Positions 26,250 through 36,364 are shown, counted from the stretch's first letter. The stretch: DNA of 64,000 nucleotides from Phycisphaerales bacterium (GCA_028284805.1 JANQQZ010000151.1:78366-142365), one strand, 5' to 3'. Program-made: numbers and translations. The notes: generated from the sequence alone by a model not told the origin.

Positions 26250-27986
26250 ATGGCTTACATACTCATCGCGGACGATCTGGCAGTGATCCGAGACTCGGTC
26301 GCATTTGCGCTTGAAGGAGCGGGGCACGAGACGATCTCTGCTGGAGACGGCTTGGAAGCACTCTGCTCGATCACCGCTCGCATACCTGATCTCATCATCC
26401 TCGATATCGAGATCACCAAGACCAGCGGCCTCGATGTGCTGAGGACACTGCACGCCGATGAGCACCTCGCTGGTATACCTGTTCTGATACTGACCGGAGC
26501 CAATGATCTGCAGACCGTGGAACAGGCCGCGAGCCTCGGTGCTGACCAATACCTGCTGAAATCGGCGTTCTCGATCGATGAACTTCTGCTCCGAGTCAGC
26601 ACGCTTCTCGCAGGTCCGGCAGACGAAACACCTCTCGATGCACAGGCTGCCGCTACCAATGCCTCGCCGGACATTCCGGCCAAGCCAGTCCTCAAGCCCC
26701 ACAAGCCCGCCAACAACCTGAGCGACTACAAGCCGGTGATCAGACGATCCGATTTCAGGGAACGCGTCATGTCCTTCGGCGCGCTCACGGCGATGTCACC
26801 TGCGGCAACCCAGATTCTCAAGCTCTGTCGGAGCGACGCGAGCACACCCGAAGAGATCGCGAAACTGGTGCGCAAGGACCCGGCGCTCGCGATCAAGCTG
26901 CTAAAGCTGGCGAACTCGTCGGCTCACTCCACAGGCGAATCTGTGGAATCCATCGATCGCGCGGTCGTGCTGGTCGGCACGGAGGCCATCGAGCATGCCA
27001 TCCTCGCGATCAATGTCGTGGACAGCTTCAAGGAACTCCCGGAGGGCTCGCCGCTTGATATCCGCCATTTCTGGGAGCACTCGCTTGTGTGCGCGATCAT
27101 CGCGGCTCGCTTGGCGCGTATCACCGGATCAGTCGAGCCCGCTGCTGCATTCACGACAGGGTTGATCCATGACATCGGCAGGCTTGTCTACCTCCAGGTA
27201 ATGCCTGACGAGTACGCCGCTGTTCTTCAAGCGGCTGTGGAACTCGGCGAGCCGGCGCATCTCGTTGAGTCTCGGATGCTGCTCATGAATCATGCCGAGG
27301 GGATCGACGAGCTGCTGTTGTCCTGGAAGTTCCCGAGGGATCTCATCGATCCGGTCGTTTACCACCACATCGACCCTGATCAGATACGAGCAAAGTCGCG
27401 GAAGCGTCACGAGAGTGTCTCGCTGCTTTGCCTGGCTGATCGCCTCGCGCATGCGCTCGGGTTCGGCGTATGGGATGCAGACACGCTGCAGCCAATCGAC
27501 ACCCTCGCGGACACGCTCGGACTGACCGCGCCCACAATCGCCGAGGCAGTAGCCGGAGTCGACGAAGAGGCTGACGACATGAAGCTGACCATGCTCTCAC
27601 AATGCGGGGGCGAGGCCTGGAAACCGAGATTGGCATCCATCTCAATGGGGGTCTGCAGTGGCTTCGAGCTCACAGACGCACGAGACTGTTTCACTCCTGA
27701 TTCGCGAGTGAGCTTTCTGCAAAGATTGTCGTGTTCCCAAGAACCTTGCTCTCGTGATCTGTTCGTGGCCAAGCTGGCTCCCGGACAGAGCATTCGGAGC
27801 GGAGCGGACTCGCACAGCAGTCAACGGCCATTGGTTCTTCTGTCAAAGGAAGTAAGCCCAGAAGAACAAAGTCAACCCCCACTGCCCGGCGTGCTGAACA
27901 TACCTGAGACTGTACCGGTACTCAGTGTTGTCCGAGCAATCGGATCGCTTTGCGATGCCAGCAGCGATTCCTCACTGGCCGCATAG
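26250..27986 (+). CDS. Response regulator with HDOD output domain
   Basis: 578 residues; GAGGG lies upstream of the ATG. The receiver domain (1-120) has the acidic pair D8/D9, phospho-acceptor D52, T82 and K104. A Pro/Ala linker leads to an HDOD domain (about 176-390) with FGALTAMSPAATQILKL, the conserved KLVRKDPALAIKLLKLANSS stretch and GLIHDIGRLVY (HDIG at 307-310). The C-terminal ~150 residues (from about 430) are unrecognised and contain several Cys and Ser residues. HDOD regulators act in motility, stress and c-di-GMP-linked signalling without known catalysis. No histidine kinase is adjacent. An HD-GYP relic lies just upstream. Confidence 0.88.
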   Translation: MAYILIADDLAVIRDSVAFALEGAGHETISAGDGLEALCSITARIPDLIILDIEITKTSGLDVLRTLHADEHLAGIPVLILTGANDLQTVEQAASLGADQYLLKSAFSIDELLLRVSTLLAGPADETPLDAQAAATNASPDIPAKPVLKPHKPANNLSDYKPVIRRSDFRERVMSFGALTAMSPAATQILKLCRSDASTPEEIAKLVRKDPALAIKLLKLANSSAHSTGESVESIDRAVVLVGTEAIEHAILAINVVDSFKELPEGSPLDIRHFWEHSLVCAIIAARLARITGSVEPAAAFTTGLIHDIGRLVYLQVMPDEYAAVLQAAVELGEPAHLVESRMLLMNHAEGIDELLLSWKFPRDLIDPVVYHHIDPDQIRAKSRKRHESVSLLCLADRLAHALGFGVWDADTLQPIDTLADTLGLTAPTIAEAVAGVDEEADDMKLTMLSQCGGEAWKPRLASISMGVCSGFELTDARDCFTPDSRVSFLQRLSCSQEPCSRDLFVAKLAPGQSIRSGADSHSSQRPLVLLSKEVSPEEQSQPPLPGVLNIPETVPVLSVVRAIGSLCDASSDSSLAA

Positions 27987-28086
27987 TGAATTGCAACGTG
28001 GTCAGCCGGAACCTGGGTGAGTACTACAACACTGAGTGTCCGCTCTCGAGCCCGGGCTGCCAGCCTCCGGTGCCAGAAACACGATC

Positions 28087-28125
28087 ATCCGAGCCCCGCG
28101 CCGTATCGCTGCGCGGGGCTCGGAT
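28087..28125 (+). terminator. Strong hairpin after the REC-HDOD gene
   Basis: A perfect 15-bp inverted repeat (ATCCGAGCCCCGCGC ... GCGCGGGGCTCGGAT) with a 9-base loop, 100 bp after the stop codon. It has no T-run after it, so termination may need Rho or it may mainly stabilise the mRNA end. The rest of 27987-28367 holds no gene I can support. Confidence 0.7.
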
Positions 28126-28367
28126 GCAGAAGGTGGGGCTCACACAGACTCCCGGACAACCATGACTGCAGGTCAACGACCGACAGCCGTATCGGAATTG
28201 TCTGAGCAGCACGGTGTCTAGCGCATTCCGCCCGATGAGCAGGTGAACACCGGCAACTGACCAGCGGCCTCGTTCGCCTGCTCCAAGAGGTCGTTCGTGC
28301 GCTTTCACTCCTGGTTGTGACCCTATTCTTTCTAGGTCAGGCGGTTCATGCATCGAAGGTAGACCTC

Positions 28368-30578
28368 ATGGACGTGACTCCGTTCGCCCAGGTTGGCCTG
28401 ATCCTCGCCATCGCGGCCGTCGTTGCTGCGGCAGGGCTCTCGCTCAAGCAACCCCTCATCATCTCTTTCATGTTCGCCGGGATTCTGGTCGGTCCGGCAG
28501 TGCTCGGCTTGGTCGAGGACGCAGAGCAGATCGAACTGCTCGCGAGTATCGGCATCTCGTTGCTGCTCTTCGTCGTCGGGCTGCGGCTCGATCTTGGGAT
28601 GATCCGGACCGTTGGTCCGGTTGCGCTTGCCACCGGGCTCGGGCAGGTTTTTTTCACATCGCTCATCGGATTTCTGATCGCCATCGCGTTCGGGCTAGAC
28701 GTGGTTCCTGCGGCCTATGTCGCGGTCGCATTGACATTCTCGAGCACGATCATCATCGTGAAGCTGCTCTCTGACAAAAAGGAGATCGACTCACTACATG
28801 GCCGCATTGCCGTGGGCTTTCTCATCGTTCAAGACATCATGGCGATCCTCGCGTTGATTGCGCTGACCGCGCTCGGCGGCTCCGCTCATGAAGATGGAAG
28901 ATCGCTCGTCTCCAACGCGGCCTGGATTGCCGGCAAGGGGCTGTTACTGCTCGTGGTGATCGTGGCTCTCATGCGGTGGGTGCTGCCCGCGGTTACGGGC
29001 TACGTCGCCCGATCCCCCGAACTGCTCGTGCTGTTCGCCATTGCTTGGGCCGTCTCGCTGTCCGCAGTTGCAGACATGCTGGGATTCACGAAGGAGGTCG
29101 GTGCGTTCCTCGCAGGTATCGCCCTGGCTTCGACGCAGCATCGCGATGCGATCGGCGCTCGTTTGGTCGTGCTGCGGGATTTCCTGCTGCTGTTCTTCTT
29201 CATCAGCCTCGGGGCGCAACTCGATGTCGCTTCGCTTGGGGCCGAGATCGGCAAGGCGGCCGTGTTCTCGCTCTTCGTGCTCGTCGGGAATCCACTCATC
29301 GTCATGATCATCATGGGGGTGATGGGCTATCGCAAGCGGACTGGGTTCATGTCAGGACTCGCGGTCGCGCAAATCAGCGAGTTCTCACTGATTCTTGCAA
29401 CGCTCGGTCTGAGTCTCGGCCATCTCGACTCATCAGCGATGAGTCTTATCACGCTCGTCGGGCTGGTCACGATCTCCGCCTCGACGTACATGATTCTGTA
29501 CTCCGGTCCGCTCTATGCCCGGCTCGCGGGTCTGTTGAGCATCTTTGAGCGTCGCGTCGCATCACGCGAGCGGGGCTCGGATGCTGACATTGCAACTACT
29601 GTAAGCCAAGAACACCTTATTCTGGTCCTGGGACTTGGCGACTACGGCAGCTCGATCGCCGACCAACTCCGCGAGCACGGCTGGAATCTACTCGCTGTAG
29701 ACTTCGACCCCGACGCCCTCAAGCGCGCTCACGCGAAGGGCATGGCCGTGCTCTACGGCGATGCCGGGGATCCCGAGCTGCTCGCCCAACTTCCCCTCGA
29801 CCGCGCGAATTGGATCTTGTGCACGGTAAGATCGCACGAGACGACGGTTGCTCTTGTACGCCTGCTTGCGGAAGCTGAATACGGTGGTCGACTCGCCTTG
29901 ACCGCCACGGATTCCGCAAAGGCCGACATGTATCGCCAGCTTGGTGCGCATCTAGTTCTCGAGCCGTTCTCCGACGCGGCCGAGCTTGCGGTCGAGGCGA
30001 TCACCGGCTCCGTACAGTCGCTGCCCGGGCTGCGCGACTGGCCGACGGCACTGGAAGAAGTCGCGCTCCGGCCCGGCTCGGTCTACACGGGTAAGACACT
30101 CCGCGAGATGGACCTGCGCGACGAGTTCGGCGTGTCCGTGTTGGCCATCAGCCGGGCGGGGAGGATGCACTTCAGCCCACCTCCCGACTTCCAAGTCTTT
30201 CCCGGCGATCGGATCGTGCTTCTGTGCCCGCCCGAGGCCGGCCAACGAGCCGCCGAGCGGTTACGCCAGCGTGAACTCGGCGGGCCCGCGGAGCAACAGA
30301 GCGCGTTCGCCGCCGACGAGTTTGTCGTTACGGAAACACACGAGTGGTCAGGTCGGTCGCTGGGTGACCTCGACCTGCGCGACCGTTTCGGAGTCATGGT
30401 GGCCAGCATCCGACGCGGGACCACCCGCATCACCGAGTTACGCGCAGAAAGCCGCATCGAGACCGGCGACACACTCGTCGTGATCGGCAGTCGTGAGGGT
30501 GTGCAGCGTCTGCGGACCGTGCTGCCCGCTGCGGGACAGTTGCAACATCCGGACCGCCGTATCGGCGATGACCCTTGA
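28368..30578 (+). CDS. CPA2 (Kef-type) cation/proton antiporter with RCK domains
   Basis: 736 residues from the ATG at 28368, with GAAGG 8 nt upstream; an upstream GTG (28317) lacks this. Residues 1-~390 form about 12 membrane helices of the CPA2 fold (for example FSSTIIIVKLLSDKKEID, GFTKEVGAFLAGIALAST). A cytoplasmic TrkA-N/RCK domain follows (LILVLGLGDYGSSIADQL, GxGxxG-like, with Asp at the end of the second strand). Two TrkA-C domains follow, each with the pattern 'G.TL...DLR..FGV.V..I.R'. It should exchange K+ or Na+ for H+ at the inner membrane, gated by NAD(H) or another nucleotide. The second TrkA-C domain is an addition relative to classic KefB/KefC. Confidence 0.9.
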   Translation: MDVTPFAQVGLILAIAAVVAAAGLSLKQPLIISFMFAGILVGPAVLGLVEDAEQIELLASIGISLLLFVVGLRLDLGMIRTVGPVALATGLGQVFFTSLIGFLIAIAFGLDVVPAAYVAVALTFSSTIIIVKLLSDKKEIDSLHGRIAVGFLIVQDIMAILALIALTALGGSAHEDGRSLVSNAAWIAGKGLLLLVVIVALMRWVLPAVTGYVARSPELLVLFAIAWAVSLSAVADMLGFTKEVGAFLAGIALASTQHRDAIGARLVVLRDFLLLFFFISLGAQLDVASLGAEIGKAAVFSLFVLVGNPLIVMIIMGVMGYRKRTGFMSGLAVAQISEFSLILATLGLSLGHLDSSAMSLITLVGLVTISASTYMILYSGPLYARLAGLLSIFERRVASRERGSDADIATTVSQEHLILVLGLGDYGSSIADQLREHGWNLLAVDFDPDALKRAHAKGMAVLYGDAGDPELLAQLPLDRANWILCTVRSHETTVALVRLLAEAEYGGRLALTATDSAKADMYRQLGAHLVLEPFSDAAELAVEAITGSVQSLPGLRDWPTALEEVALRPGSVYTGKTLREMDLRDEFGVSVLAISRAGRMHFSPPPDFQVFPGDRIVLLCPPEAGQRAAERLRQRELGGPAEQQSAFAADEFVVTETHEWSGRSLGDLDLRDRFGVMVASIRRGTTRITELRAESRIETGDTLVVIGSREGVQRLRTVLPAAGQLQHPDRRIGDDP

Positions 30579-30671
30579 CCGATTCTTCAACGCACGCCGG
30601 CGTTTGGTATCTCATGGGGGAATACGCTTAGTTGAATCTTGACGCCGTGTTGGTTCGGAAGGAGACAATCC

Positions 30672-31721
30672 GTGCGAGTCGCAGTGTTTTCCGCCCGCCC
30701 TTACGACCGACGCACTCTCATCGACGCGAACCGCAAGGCGGGCTCGCCTCATGAAATGGACTTTCTTGATGGGCGAAGCACCGAGGGCCAGACAGGTCCT
30801 CGCCTGACGCCTCGCACCGCGGGGCTGGCCGCCGAGCATGGCGCGGTGTGCGCATTCACGAACGATGACCTCGGTCGTGAGACACTAACGGTCTTAGCCG
30901 ATGCAGGCTGCCGCTCAATCGCACTGCGATGCGCTGGCTTTAACAACCTCGATCTCGACGCCGCGAGTGAACTCGGCTTCCGCATCGGCCGTGTTCCGGC
31001 CTACTCGCCCCACGCGGTCGCCGAGCACACCATCGGGCTGCTGCTCTCGATAAACCGGAAGATCCATCGAGCGCACGCACGCGTCCGTGAGCAGAACTTC
31101 GCGCTCGAGGGCCTGCTCGGTGTCGATCTGCATGGCAAAACGGCAACGGTCATCGGGGCTGGCGCCATCGGGGCCGTACTTGCGAAAATCCTGCTGGGCT
31201 TCGGCTGTAGGGTGATCGCTGTCGATCCGAGTGAGTCGGACGAACTTCGTGCGATGGGTGTCGAGTACCTGCCGCTGGAAGAGGCGCTCACGAGGTCAAC
31301 GGTCGTGTGCCTGACCTGCCCTCTCAACGAACAGACATACCACATGGTTAATGCCGAGACCATCGCGTTGATGCCGAGGGGTACGTTTCTGATCAACACT
31401 GCACGAGGGGCGGTGATCGACACGACCGCGTTGATCCGCGCCCTGAAGGATGAGCACTTTGCTGGTGTTGGACTCGACGTGTACGAAGAAGAGCAGGCCC
31501 TGTTCTTCGAGGATCGCTCGACGTCGATCCTGCAAGACGACGTCTTTGCACGTCTCTTGACGTTCTCGAACGTGCTGATCACGTCGCACCAAGCTTTCTT
31601 TACACGAGAAGCCCTCGACGCGATTGCGACAACGACGATCGAGAACCTGACCGCCATCGAAACTCAAGGCAGTCCACCCGCTGCAAACGCGATCCCGGGG
31701 CTGCCGGCCACGGTGGACTGA
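30672..31721 (+). CDS. D-lactate dehydrogenase (D-2-hydroxyacid dehydrogenase)
   Basis: 349 residues from the GTG at 30672, which has AAGGAG 7 nt upstream; the longer frame to 30639 does not. The NAD-binding motif is GAGAIGAV. Catalytic residues are visible: Arg/active loop around NTARGAVIDT, Glu in GLDVYEEE, and His in SHQAFFT. RCAGFNNLDLDAASELG matches fermentative LdhA rather than other 2-hydroxyacid dehydrogenases. It interconverts pyruvate and D-lactate using NAD(H). A lactate permease gene follows 12 bp later, so import of lactate and its oxidation are probably coordinated. Confidence 0.92.
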   Translation: MRVAVFSARPYDRRTLIDANRKAGSPHEMDFLDGRSTEGQTGPRLTPRTAGLAAEHGAVCAFTNDDLGRETLTVLADAGCRSIALRCAGFNNLDLDAASELGFRIGRVPAYSPHAVAEHTIGLLLSINRKIHRAHARVREQNFALEGLLGVDLHGKTATVIGAGAIGAVLAKILLGFGCRVIAVDPSESDELRAMGVEYLPLEEALTRSTVVCLTCPLNEQTYHMVNAETIALMPRGTFLINTARGAVIDTTALIRALKDEHFAGVGLDVYEEEQALFFEDRSTSILQDDVFARLLTFSNVLITSHQAFFTREALDAIATTTIENLTAIETQGSPPAANAIPGLPATVD

Positions 31722-31733
31722 CCACGGCACACA

Positions 31734-33425
31734 GTGATGCACCCGCTCCTGGCGTCGATCCCGATCATCGGACTTATCATCGCGATGACGGTCCGCATGC
31801 CGAGGCTGATGCTCCCGCTGCCCGCGCACATTGCTCTCCCTTCTGCTGCAGCGGCAGCCCTCGCGATCCAGTCGCTTGCCGCACGCGATGCCGATGCAAT
31901 CCTGCTCACAGCGCGGGTGATCGAAGGCTTGCTGACCTCGCTCATGCCCCTCTCCATCGTGTTCGGCGCGATCGTGCTCTTTCAGACGATCCGGGCCTCG
32001 GGCGCGCTCGACAGCATCACCACCGCGCTCGCTCGCTCGGCACCGGATCCGGTGATGCGTGTTGTGCTCATCGCTTGGTCGTTCTCGTATCTCGTGGAGG
32101 GGCTGAGCGGGTTCGGCACGCCGGCCGCGCTCGCGGCGCCGCTCCTCGTGGGCATGGGCTTCCCGCCGATCCGTGCCGCGGCGGCTTGCCTGGTGATGAA
32201 CACCGTGCCGGTTGTGTTCGGCGCGGTCGGCATGCCGATCTGGTTCGGGCTCGAGCCCGCCGGTCTGACCGACGAGGAGTTCCGTGCGATCCGGCTCGAT
32301 GCCGCCCTGCTGCAATGTGTCGTCGCGCCAGTGATCGTTGCATGGGGGCTCGCCCTGCTCTTCCCTTGGTCGGAACTGCGACGGCGTGTAATCCCCATCG
32401 GTGTTGTCGTGATGTCGACGGTCGGCACTTCGGCAGCGGTCGCGTTGATGAGCACCGAGTTCCCATCAATCGCCGGCGGAGCGGCGAGCCTTGCGGTCGC
32501 GTTCGCAGTCTGCCGATTTGTGGGCCGCACGAAGACCCTCAATTGCAAGTCGCCAACGCCCCCTGCACCCTCGCTGTCGATCTGGCGATCGATCGTTCCC
32601 CTATTGTTTACCGTTGCGTTGCTAGCCGCTACACGCATCGAGCCGCTCGGCTTGAAGGGGCTGTTCAACGCCGATTCGCCGTCAACATCACTCGATCTCG
32701 GGGCGGCTGGTGTTGTATCGATCTCGGCATCTCTTGTCACGCGAGTGGATGCGATCATGGGGACATCCATCTCGTGGACGATGCCGTTGCTGTACGTGCC
32801 GTTCATCATCCCCTTCCTGGTTGTTTCGCTCGCGTCCGCACCAGTGCTGAGGCTCTCGGCACGCGAGACCGCGCGGGTGTGGAGTCACTCGGCGCGAGGC
32901 ATGTTGCTGCCGACGATCGCACTGAGCGGCGCATTGGTCTTCGTCAAGCTCATGATGCACGGGGCTGACGAGGCACCGGTTGTTGTCATCGGCGGGGCCC
33001 TCGCCGATGCTGTGGTCTCCGTTCACGGCCCGCTCTGGTTCGGTGGCGCACCGCTCGTGGGCGTGCTCGGATCGTTCTTCTCAGGATCGGCGACGATCTC
33101 GAATCTGACATTCAGTACGGTGCAGGCCCAGATCGCCGACGGCCTGAGCCTGAGCCAAACGCGTGTGCTTGCCTTGCAGAGTATCGGGGCCGCGATCGGC
33201 AACATGGCATGCATACACAACATCGTCGCCGTCGTCGCCGTGCTCGGGCTTTCACAGAATCGCAGAAAGGCCAGGGGCAATGGAACGCTCACAAACCGAC
33301 GCAAAGACGATTGTGTCACCGACCCGGTTTCGAGTATTCTCCGGCACAATTTGAAGCCGTTGGGAGTAGCAGCCATAGCGACGATTCTGGCCGGTGTAGC
33401 CATACCTGAAACGCAAATCAGATAA
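31734..33425 (+). CDS. lctP: L-lactate permease (LctP family)
   Basis: 563 residues; starts GTG at 31734 or ATG at 31737. About 13 membrane helices are visible (SIPIIGLIIAMTVRMPRLML, LLTSLMPLSIVFGAIVLFQT, GTPAALAAPLLVGMGFPP). The motif YLVEGLSGFGTPAALAAPLL and the late SFFSGSATISNLTFSTVQAQ are typical of the LctP/GlcA family. It should carry lactate (possibly glycolate) with protons across the inner membrane. The gene is 12 bp after the D-lactate dehydrogenase gene and 49 bp before the DUF4914-like gene, indicating an operon. Confidence 0.93.
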   Translation: MMHPLLASIPIIGLIIAMTVRMPRLMLPLPAHIALPSAAAAALAIQSLAARDADAILLTARVIEGLLTSLMPLSIVFGAIVLFQTIRASGALDSITTALARSAPDPVMRVVLIAWSFSYLVEGLSGFGTPAALAAPLLVGMGFPPIRAAAACLVMNTVPVVFGAVGMPIWFGLEPAGLTDEEFRAIRLDAALLQCVVAPVIVAWGLALLFPWSELRRRVIPIGVVVMSTVGTSAAVALMSTEFPSIAGGAASLAVAFAVCRFVGRTKTLNCKSPTPPAPSLSIWRSIVPLLFTVALLAATRIEPLGLKGLFNADSPSTSLDLGAAGVVSISASLVTRVDAIMGTSISWTMPLLYVPFIIPFLVVSLASAPVLRLSARETARVWSHSARGMLLPTIALSGALVFVKLMMHGADEAPVVVIGGALADAVVSVHGPLWFGGAPLVGVLGSFFSGSATISNLTFSTVQAQIADGLSLSQTRVLALQSIGAAIGNMACIHNIVAVVAVLGLSQNRRKARGNGTLTNRRKDDCVTDPVSSILRHNLKPLGVAAIATILAGVAIPETQIR

Positions 33426-33474
33426 CAGAATCACCTGCGTGAGTTTCTTGTACTCGAGCGAGGACACGGTTGCA

Positions 33475-35379
33475 ATGAGTTGGACAGACTGGCGGCTGCC
33501 TGATCATCTTCGTTCCGTGCTCACCGGAGCGCCCTCGGTAGCTGTGGCCCACGGCGTCGATGAGCTCGTCGACCTCGCGGTGCGCGACGCAGGCCCCGAT
33601 GGCCAGCACGAGATTGCATACGATGTTGCGGGCGGCGAACGCATCGTCGAGGCCTACGCGCATCGTGTCAAAAATGGCGTCAGCGCCAACTATGTCGAGC
33701 CGTACATGCGTCGACGCGATCCCGACTGCATGGTCATCGGTGACAACCGCCCGACCAACAAGCCAACTTACATCGAGCGGTTCGGCGAACCCTTCGCAGC
33801 GACGCGCGACGCGACGTTCGAGTGGCTCGCCACCCAACCGCTCGCCATGTTCCCGTTTATGGCAGGCGGCGGCGAAGAAGGCACACCCGCACTCGCGATC
33901 GTCCCCGACAACGCGGGCTTCTTCGCACTGGGCTTGGCGATGCTCCAGGGGATCTCGTCGGACGTCGAGACGCCGGACAGTTTCGAGCCGAGGGCGATTA
34001 TCTATGCCGCGCCACCCTTCCGGCACAGCCACTTCGATGGTCGTCAGGTTGTCGTGCACGATCGCTCGGACAACATGCACGAACTGTTCAGCTACAACCT
34101 CTACCCGGGTCCGTCCGCCAAGAAAGGCATCTACGGCGTGCTCTTGAACATTGGGGAGAGCCAGGGATGGACAACCGCACACTGCTCAACGGTCCGCGTA
34201 CACACTCCCTATGACAACACAGTCGTCTTCATGCACGAGGGGGCTTCGGGCGGTGGCAAGAGCGAGATGCTTGAGCATATCCATCGCGAGCCCGACGGCC
34301 GGCTGCTGCTCGGGCGGAACATAGTCTCAGGCGAGCGTCGGCATCTCACACTGCCGCGAGGCTGCGAGCTCAGCCCGGTGACCGACGACATGGCGCTCTG
34401 CCCGCCGCGCATCCAGACACACGAGGAAGGCGTTCGCAAGCTCACGCTCACGGACGCGGAGGACGCGTGGTTCGTCCGCGTGAACCACATCGACAAGTAC
34501 GGCGTCGACCCACATCTCGAAAAGCTGTGCATCGACCCGGGCTGCCCGCTGCTCTTCTTGAACATCGACTCGGCCCCCGGCGCGACGGCGCTGATCTGGG
34601 AGCACACCCACGACGAGCCGGGTAAGCCCTGCCCGAACCCGCGTGTCGTCATCCCTCGTTCCGCCGTGCCCGGGATCGTGGACGGGCCGGTGACGGTCGA
34701 CGTGCGCTCGATCGGCGTCCGCACACCGCCATGCACGGCTGAGCACCCAACCTACGGCATCCTGGGGCTGTTCCATGTCCTGCCGCCGACGCTCGCGTGG
34801 CTCTGGCGGCTCGTTGCGCCGCGCGGGCACGCCAATCCGTCGATCGTTGATACCGAAGGCCTCAGCAGCGAGGGCGTTGGGTCCTACTGGCCGTTTGCGA
34901 CCGGCCGACGTGTCGATCAGGCAAACATCCTTCTCGAGCAGATGCTCACGACTACGGATACACTGTTCACGCTCGTGCCCAACCAGCACGTTGGGGCGTG
35001 GGCGACGAGCTTCATGCCGCAATGGCTCATGCGTGAGTATCTCGCGCGGCGTGGGTCGAACCCGTTCAGTCCTAAAGCGTTGGAGCCCGCGCGGTGCCCG
35101 CTCCTGGGCTACAGCCTGAAGGGCCTTCAGGTCGAGGGCACGGTCATCCCGCACTGGTTCCTTCGGACGCATACCCAGCCGGAGGTCACCGAGTCGGGCT
35201 ACGACGCGGGCGCCGAACAGCTCTACGCGTTCTTTCGGAAGGAACTCGAGCAGTTCCTGCGTGACGATGACCTGCACTCGTACGGCCGTCAACTCATCGA
35301 GGCGTGCTTCGACAACGCATCGACGCACGAGTACGAGTGTTTGCTCGACACCTCTCCATTCGGAGCCTTGGCTCGGTAA
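33475..35379 (+). CDS. DUF4914-like P-loop protein of the lactate operon
   Basis: 634 residues from the ATG at 33475, preceded by GAGG; a GTG at 33439 in the same frame is less well placed. The central motif EGASGGGKSEMLEHI is a P-loop of the type found in PEP carboxykinases and HPr kinases. Downstream there are LFLNIDSAPGATALIWEH and LNIGESQGWTTAHC, reminiscent of a PEPCK-like nucleotide-binding core. I recall this family as DUF4914 in Pfam; the reaction is unknown. The protein has no membrane segments. Its position between lactate permease and a universal stress protein suggests a cytoplasmic kinase or carboxykinase-like role in lactate/pyruvate use; that is inference. Confidence 0.75.
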   Translation: MSWTDWRLPDHLRSVLTGAPSVAVAHGVDELVDLAVRDAGPDGQHEIAYDVAGGERIVEAYAHRVKNGVSANYVEPYMRRRDPDCMVIGDNRPTNKPTYIERFGEPFAATRDATFEWLATQPLAMFPFMAGGGEEGTPALAIVPDNAGFFALGLAMLQGISSDVETPDSFEPRAIIYAAPPFRHSHFDGRQVVVHDRSDNMHELFSYNLYPGPSAKKGIYGVLLNIGESQGWTTAHCSTVRVHTPYDNTVVFMHEGASGGGKSEMLEHIHREPDGRLLLGRNIVSGERRHLTLPRGCELSPVTDDMALCPPRIQTHEEGVRKLTLTDAEDAWFVRVNHIDKYGVDPHLEKLCIDPGCPLLFLNIDSAPGATALIWEHTHDEPGKPCPNPRVVIPRSAVPGIVDGPVTVDVRSIGVRTPPCTAEHPTYGILGLFHVLPPTLAWLWRLVAPRGHANPSIVDTEGLSSEGVGSYWPFATGRRVDQANILLEQMLTTTDTLFTLVPNQHVGAWATSFMPQWLMREYLARRGSNPFSPKALEPARCPLLGYSLKGLQVEGTVIPHWFLRTHTQPEVTESGYDAGAEQLYAFFRKELEQFLRDDDLHSYGRQLIEACFDNASTHEYECLLDTSPFGALAR

Positions 35380-35418
35380 CCCTGCACACCCATCGTGCTT
35401 GAGAGGAGGATCCGAGGC

Positions 35419-36357
35419 ATGCAGCGTTTCAAGAAGATCCTGTTCGTCGGGCGGGGCACACAAGACGAGTCGCACGGCCTGATCCAGGCGATCAGCCTCG
35501 CGAGAGAGAGTCGAGCGGAGCTGACGGCCGTCCATGTATGCCCTGATCTACCAGATCAGCTACAGCCATACAAAGACACCCTGCTGCGGTCGCTGGATCA
35601 GGAACTCACGGCAGCGGTCGACCGTGCCCGGGACACGATCGGTCTGGAACCAGAACAGATCCGTATCGTCACGGAGATCGAGTGCGCAAGCACCCCGGTG
35701 ATGCACATCATCCAACGCGTGCTCCGCGAGGGTTACGACCTCGTAGTCAAAGAGGCTGACGAGGGCCCGGATCGGAACGGGTTCAGAGCCTTCGACATGC
35801 AGCTTCTCCGAAAGTGCCCCGGCGCGGTGTGGCTGTGTCGACCGATCACTCGAAGCCGCAGCGAGATCCGCGTTGGCGTTGCGATCGACCCGGCGAGTCA
35901 CGAGTCGGCGGACCACGAACTCTCGCTCGGGTTGCTGAGACTCGGACGATCGGTCGCCGACACGTGCAGCCGTTCTCTGACAATTGTCTCGTGCTGGGAC
36001 TTCGAGTACGAGGACTTCCTCTTTGAGAGCCCGTGGTCGAGCATTCCGAGAGAGGAGGTCCGTGAGGCAGTCGCCGGGACGCAGCGTCAGCATCGACACG
36101 AGTTGCATCGCGTGATCTCCGAATCCGGCATCAGCGGCGACTATGACGTTCATCATGTGCGTGGACATCCCTCGGAGTCCGTGCCTTTCCAGGTCGAGGA
36201 GTTGGGCCTTGACATCTTGGTGATGGGAACCGTTGCAAGGACGGGTGTCCCCGGGTTCTTCATCGGGAACACCGCCGAGAACATTGTTCAGAAACTCGCG
36301 TGCTCCCTCGTCGCCCTCAAGCCTCCCGGCTTTGTGTCGCCGGTTCGAGTAGAGTGA
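35419..36357 (+). CDS. Tandem universal stress protein (UspE-like)
   Basis: 312 residues from the ATG at 35419; GAGG is 5 nt upstream and AGGAGG 10 nt. Two Usp domains are present: residues ~1-145 (KKILFVGRGTQDESHGLIQA, degenerate ATP site) and ~150-305, which ends GLDILVMGTVARTGVPGFF and IGNTAENIVQKL, the ATP-binding G-x2-G-x9-G-(S/T)-like motif. Tandem Usp proteins respond to nutrient or redox stress. The gene is the last of the lactate operon, 39 bp after the DUF4914-like gene. Confidence 0.87.
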   Translation: MQRFKKILFVGRGTQDESHGLIQAISLARESRAELTAVHVCPDLPDQLQPYKDTLLRSLDQELTAAVDRARDTIGLEPEQIRIVTEIECASTPVMHIIQRVLREGYDLVVKEADEGPDRNGFRAFDMQLLRKCPGAVWLCRPITRSRSEIRVGVAIDPASHESADHELSLGLLRLGRSVADTCSRSLTIVSCWDFEYEDFLFESPWSSIPREEVREAVAGTQRQHRHELHRVISESGISGDYDVHHVRGHPSESVPFQVEELGLDILVMGTVARTGVPGFFIGNTAENIVQKLACSLVALKPPGFVSPVRVE

Positions 36358-36364
36358 CGATCGG

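Noticed and set aside
34327..35535. 402-codon open frame on the minus strand
   Set aside because: It lies opposite the DUF4914-like gene and encodes an Arg/Glu-rich, domain-free product.
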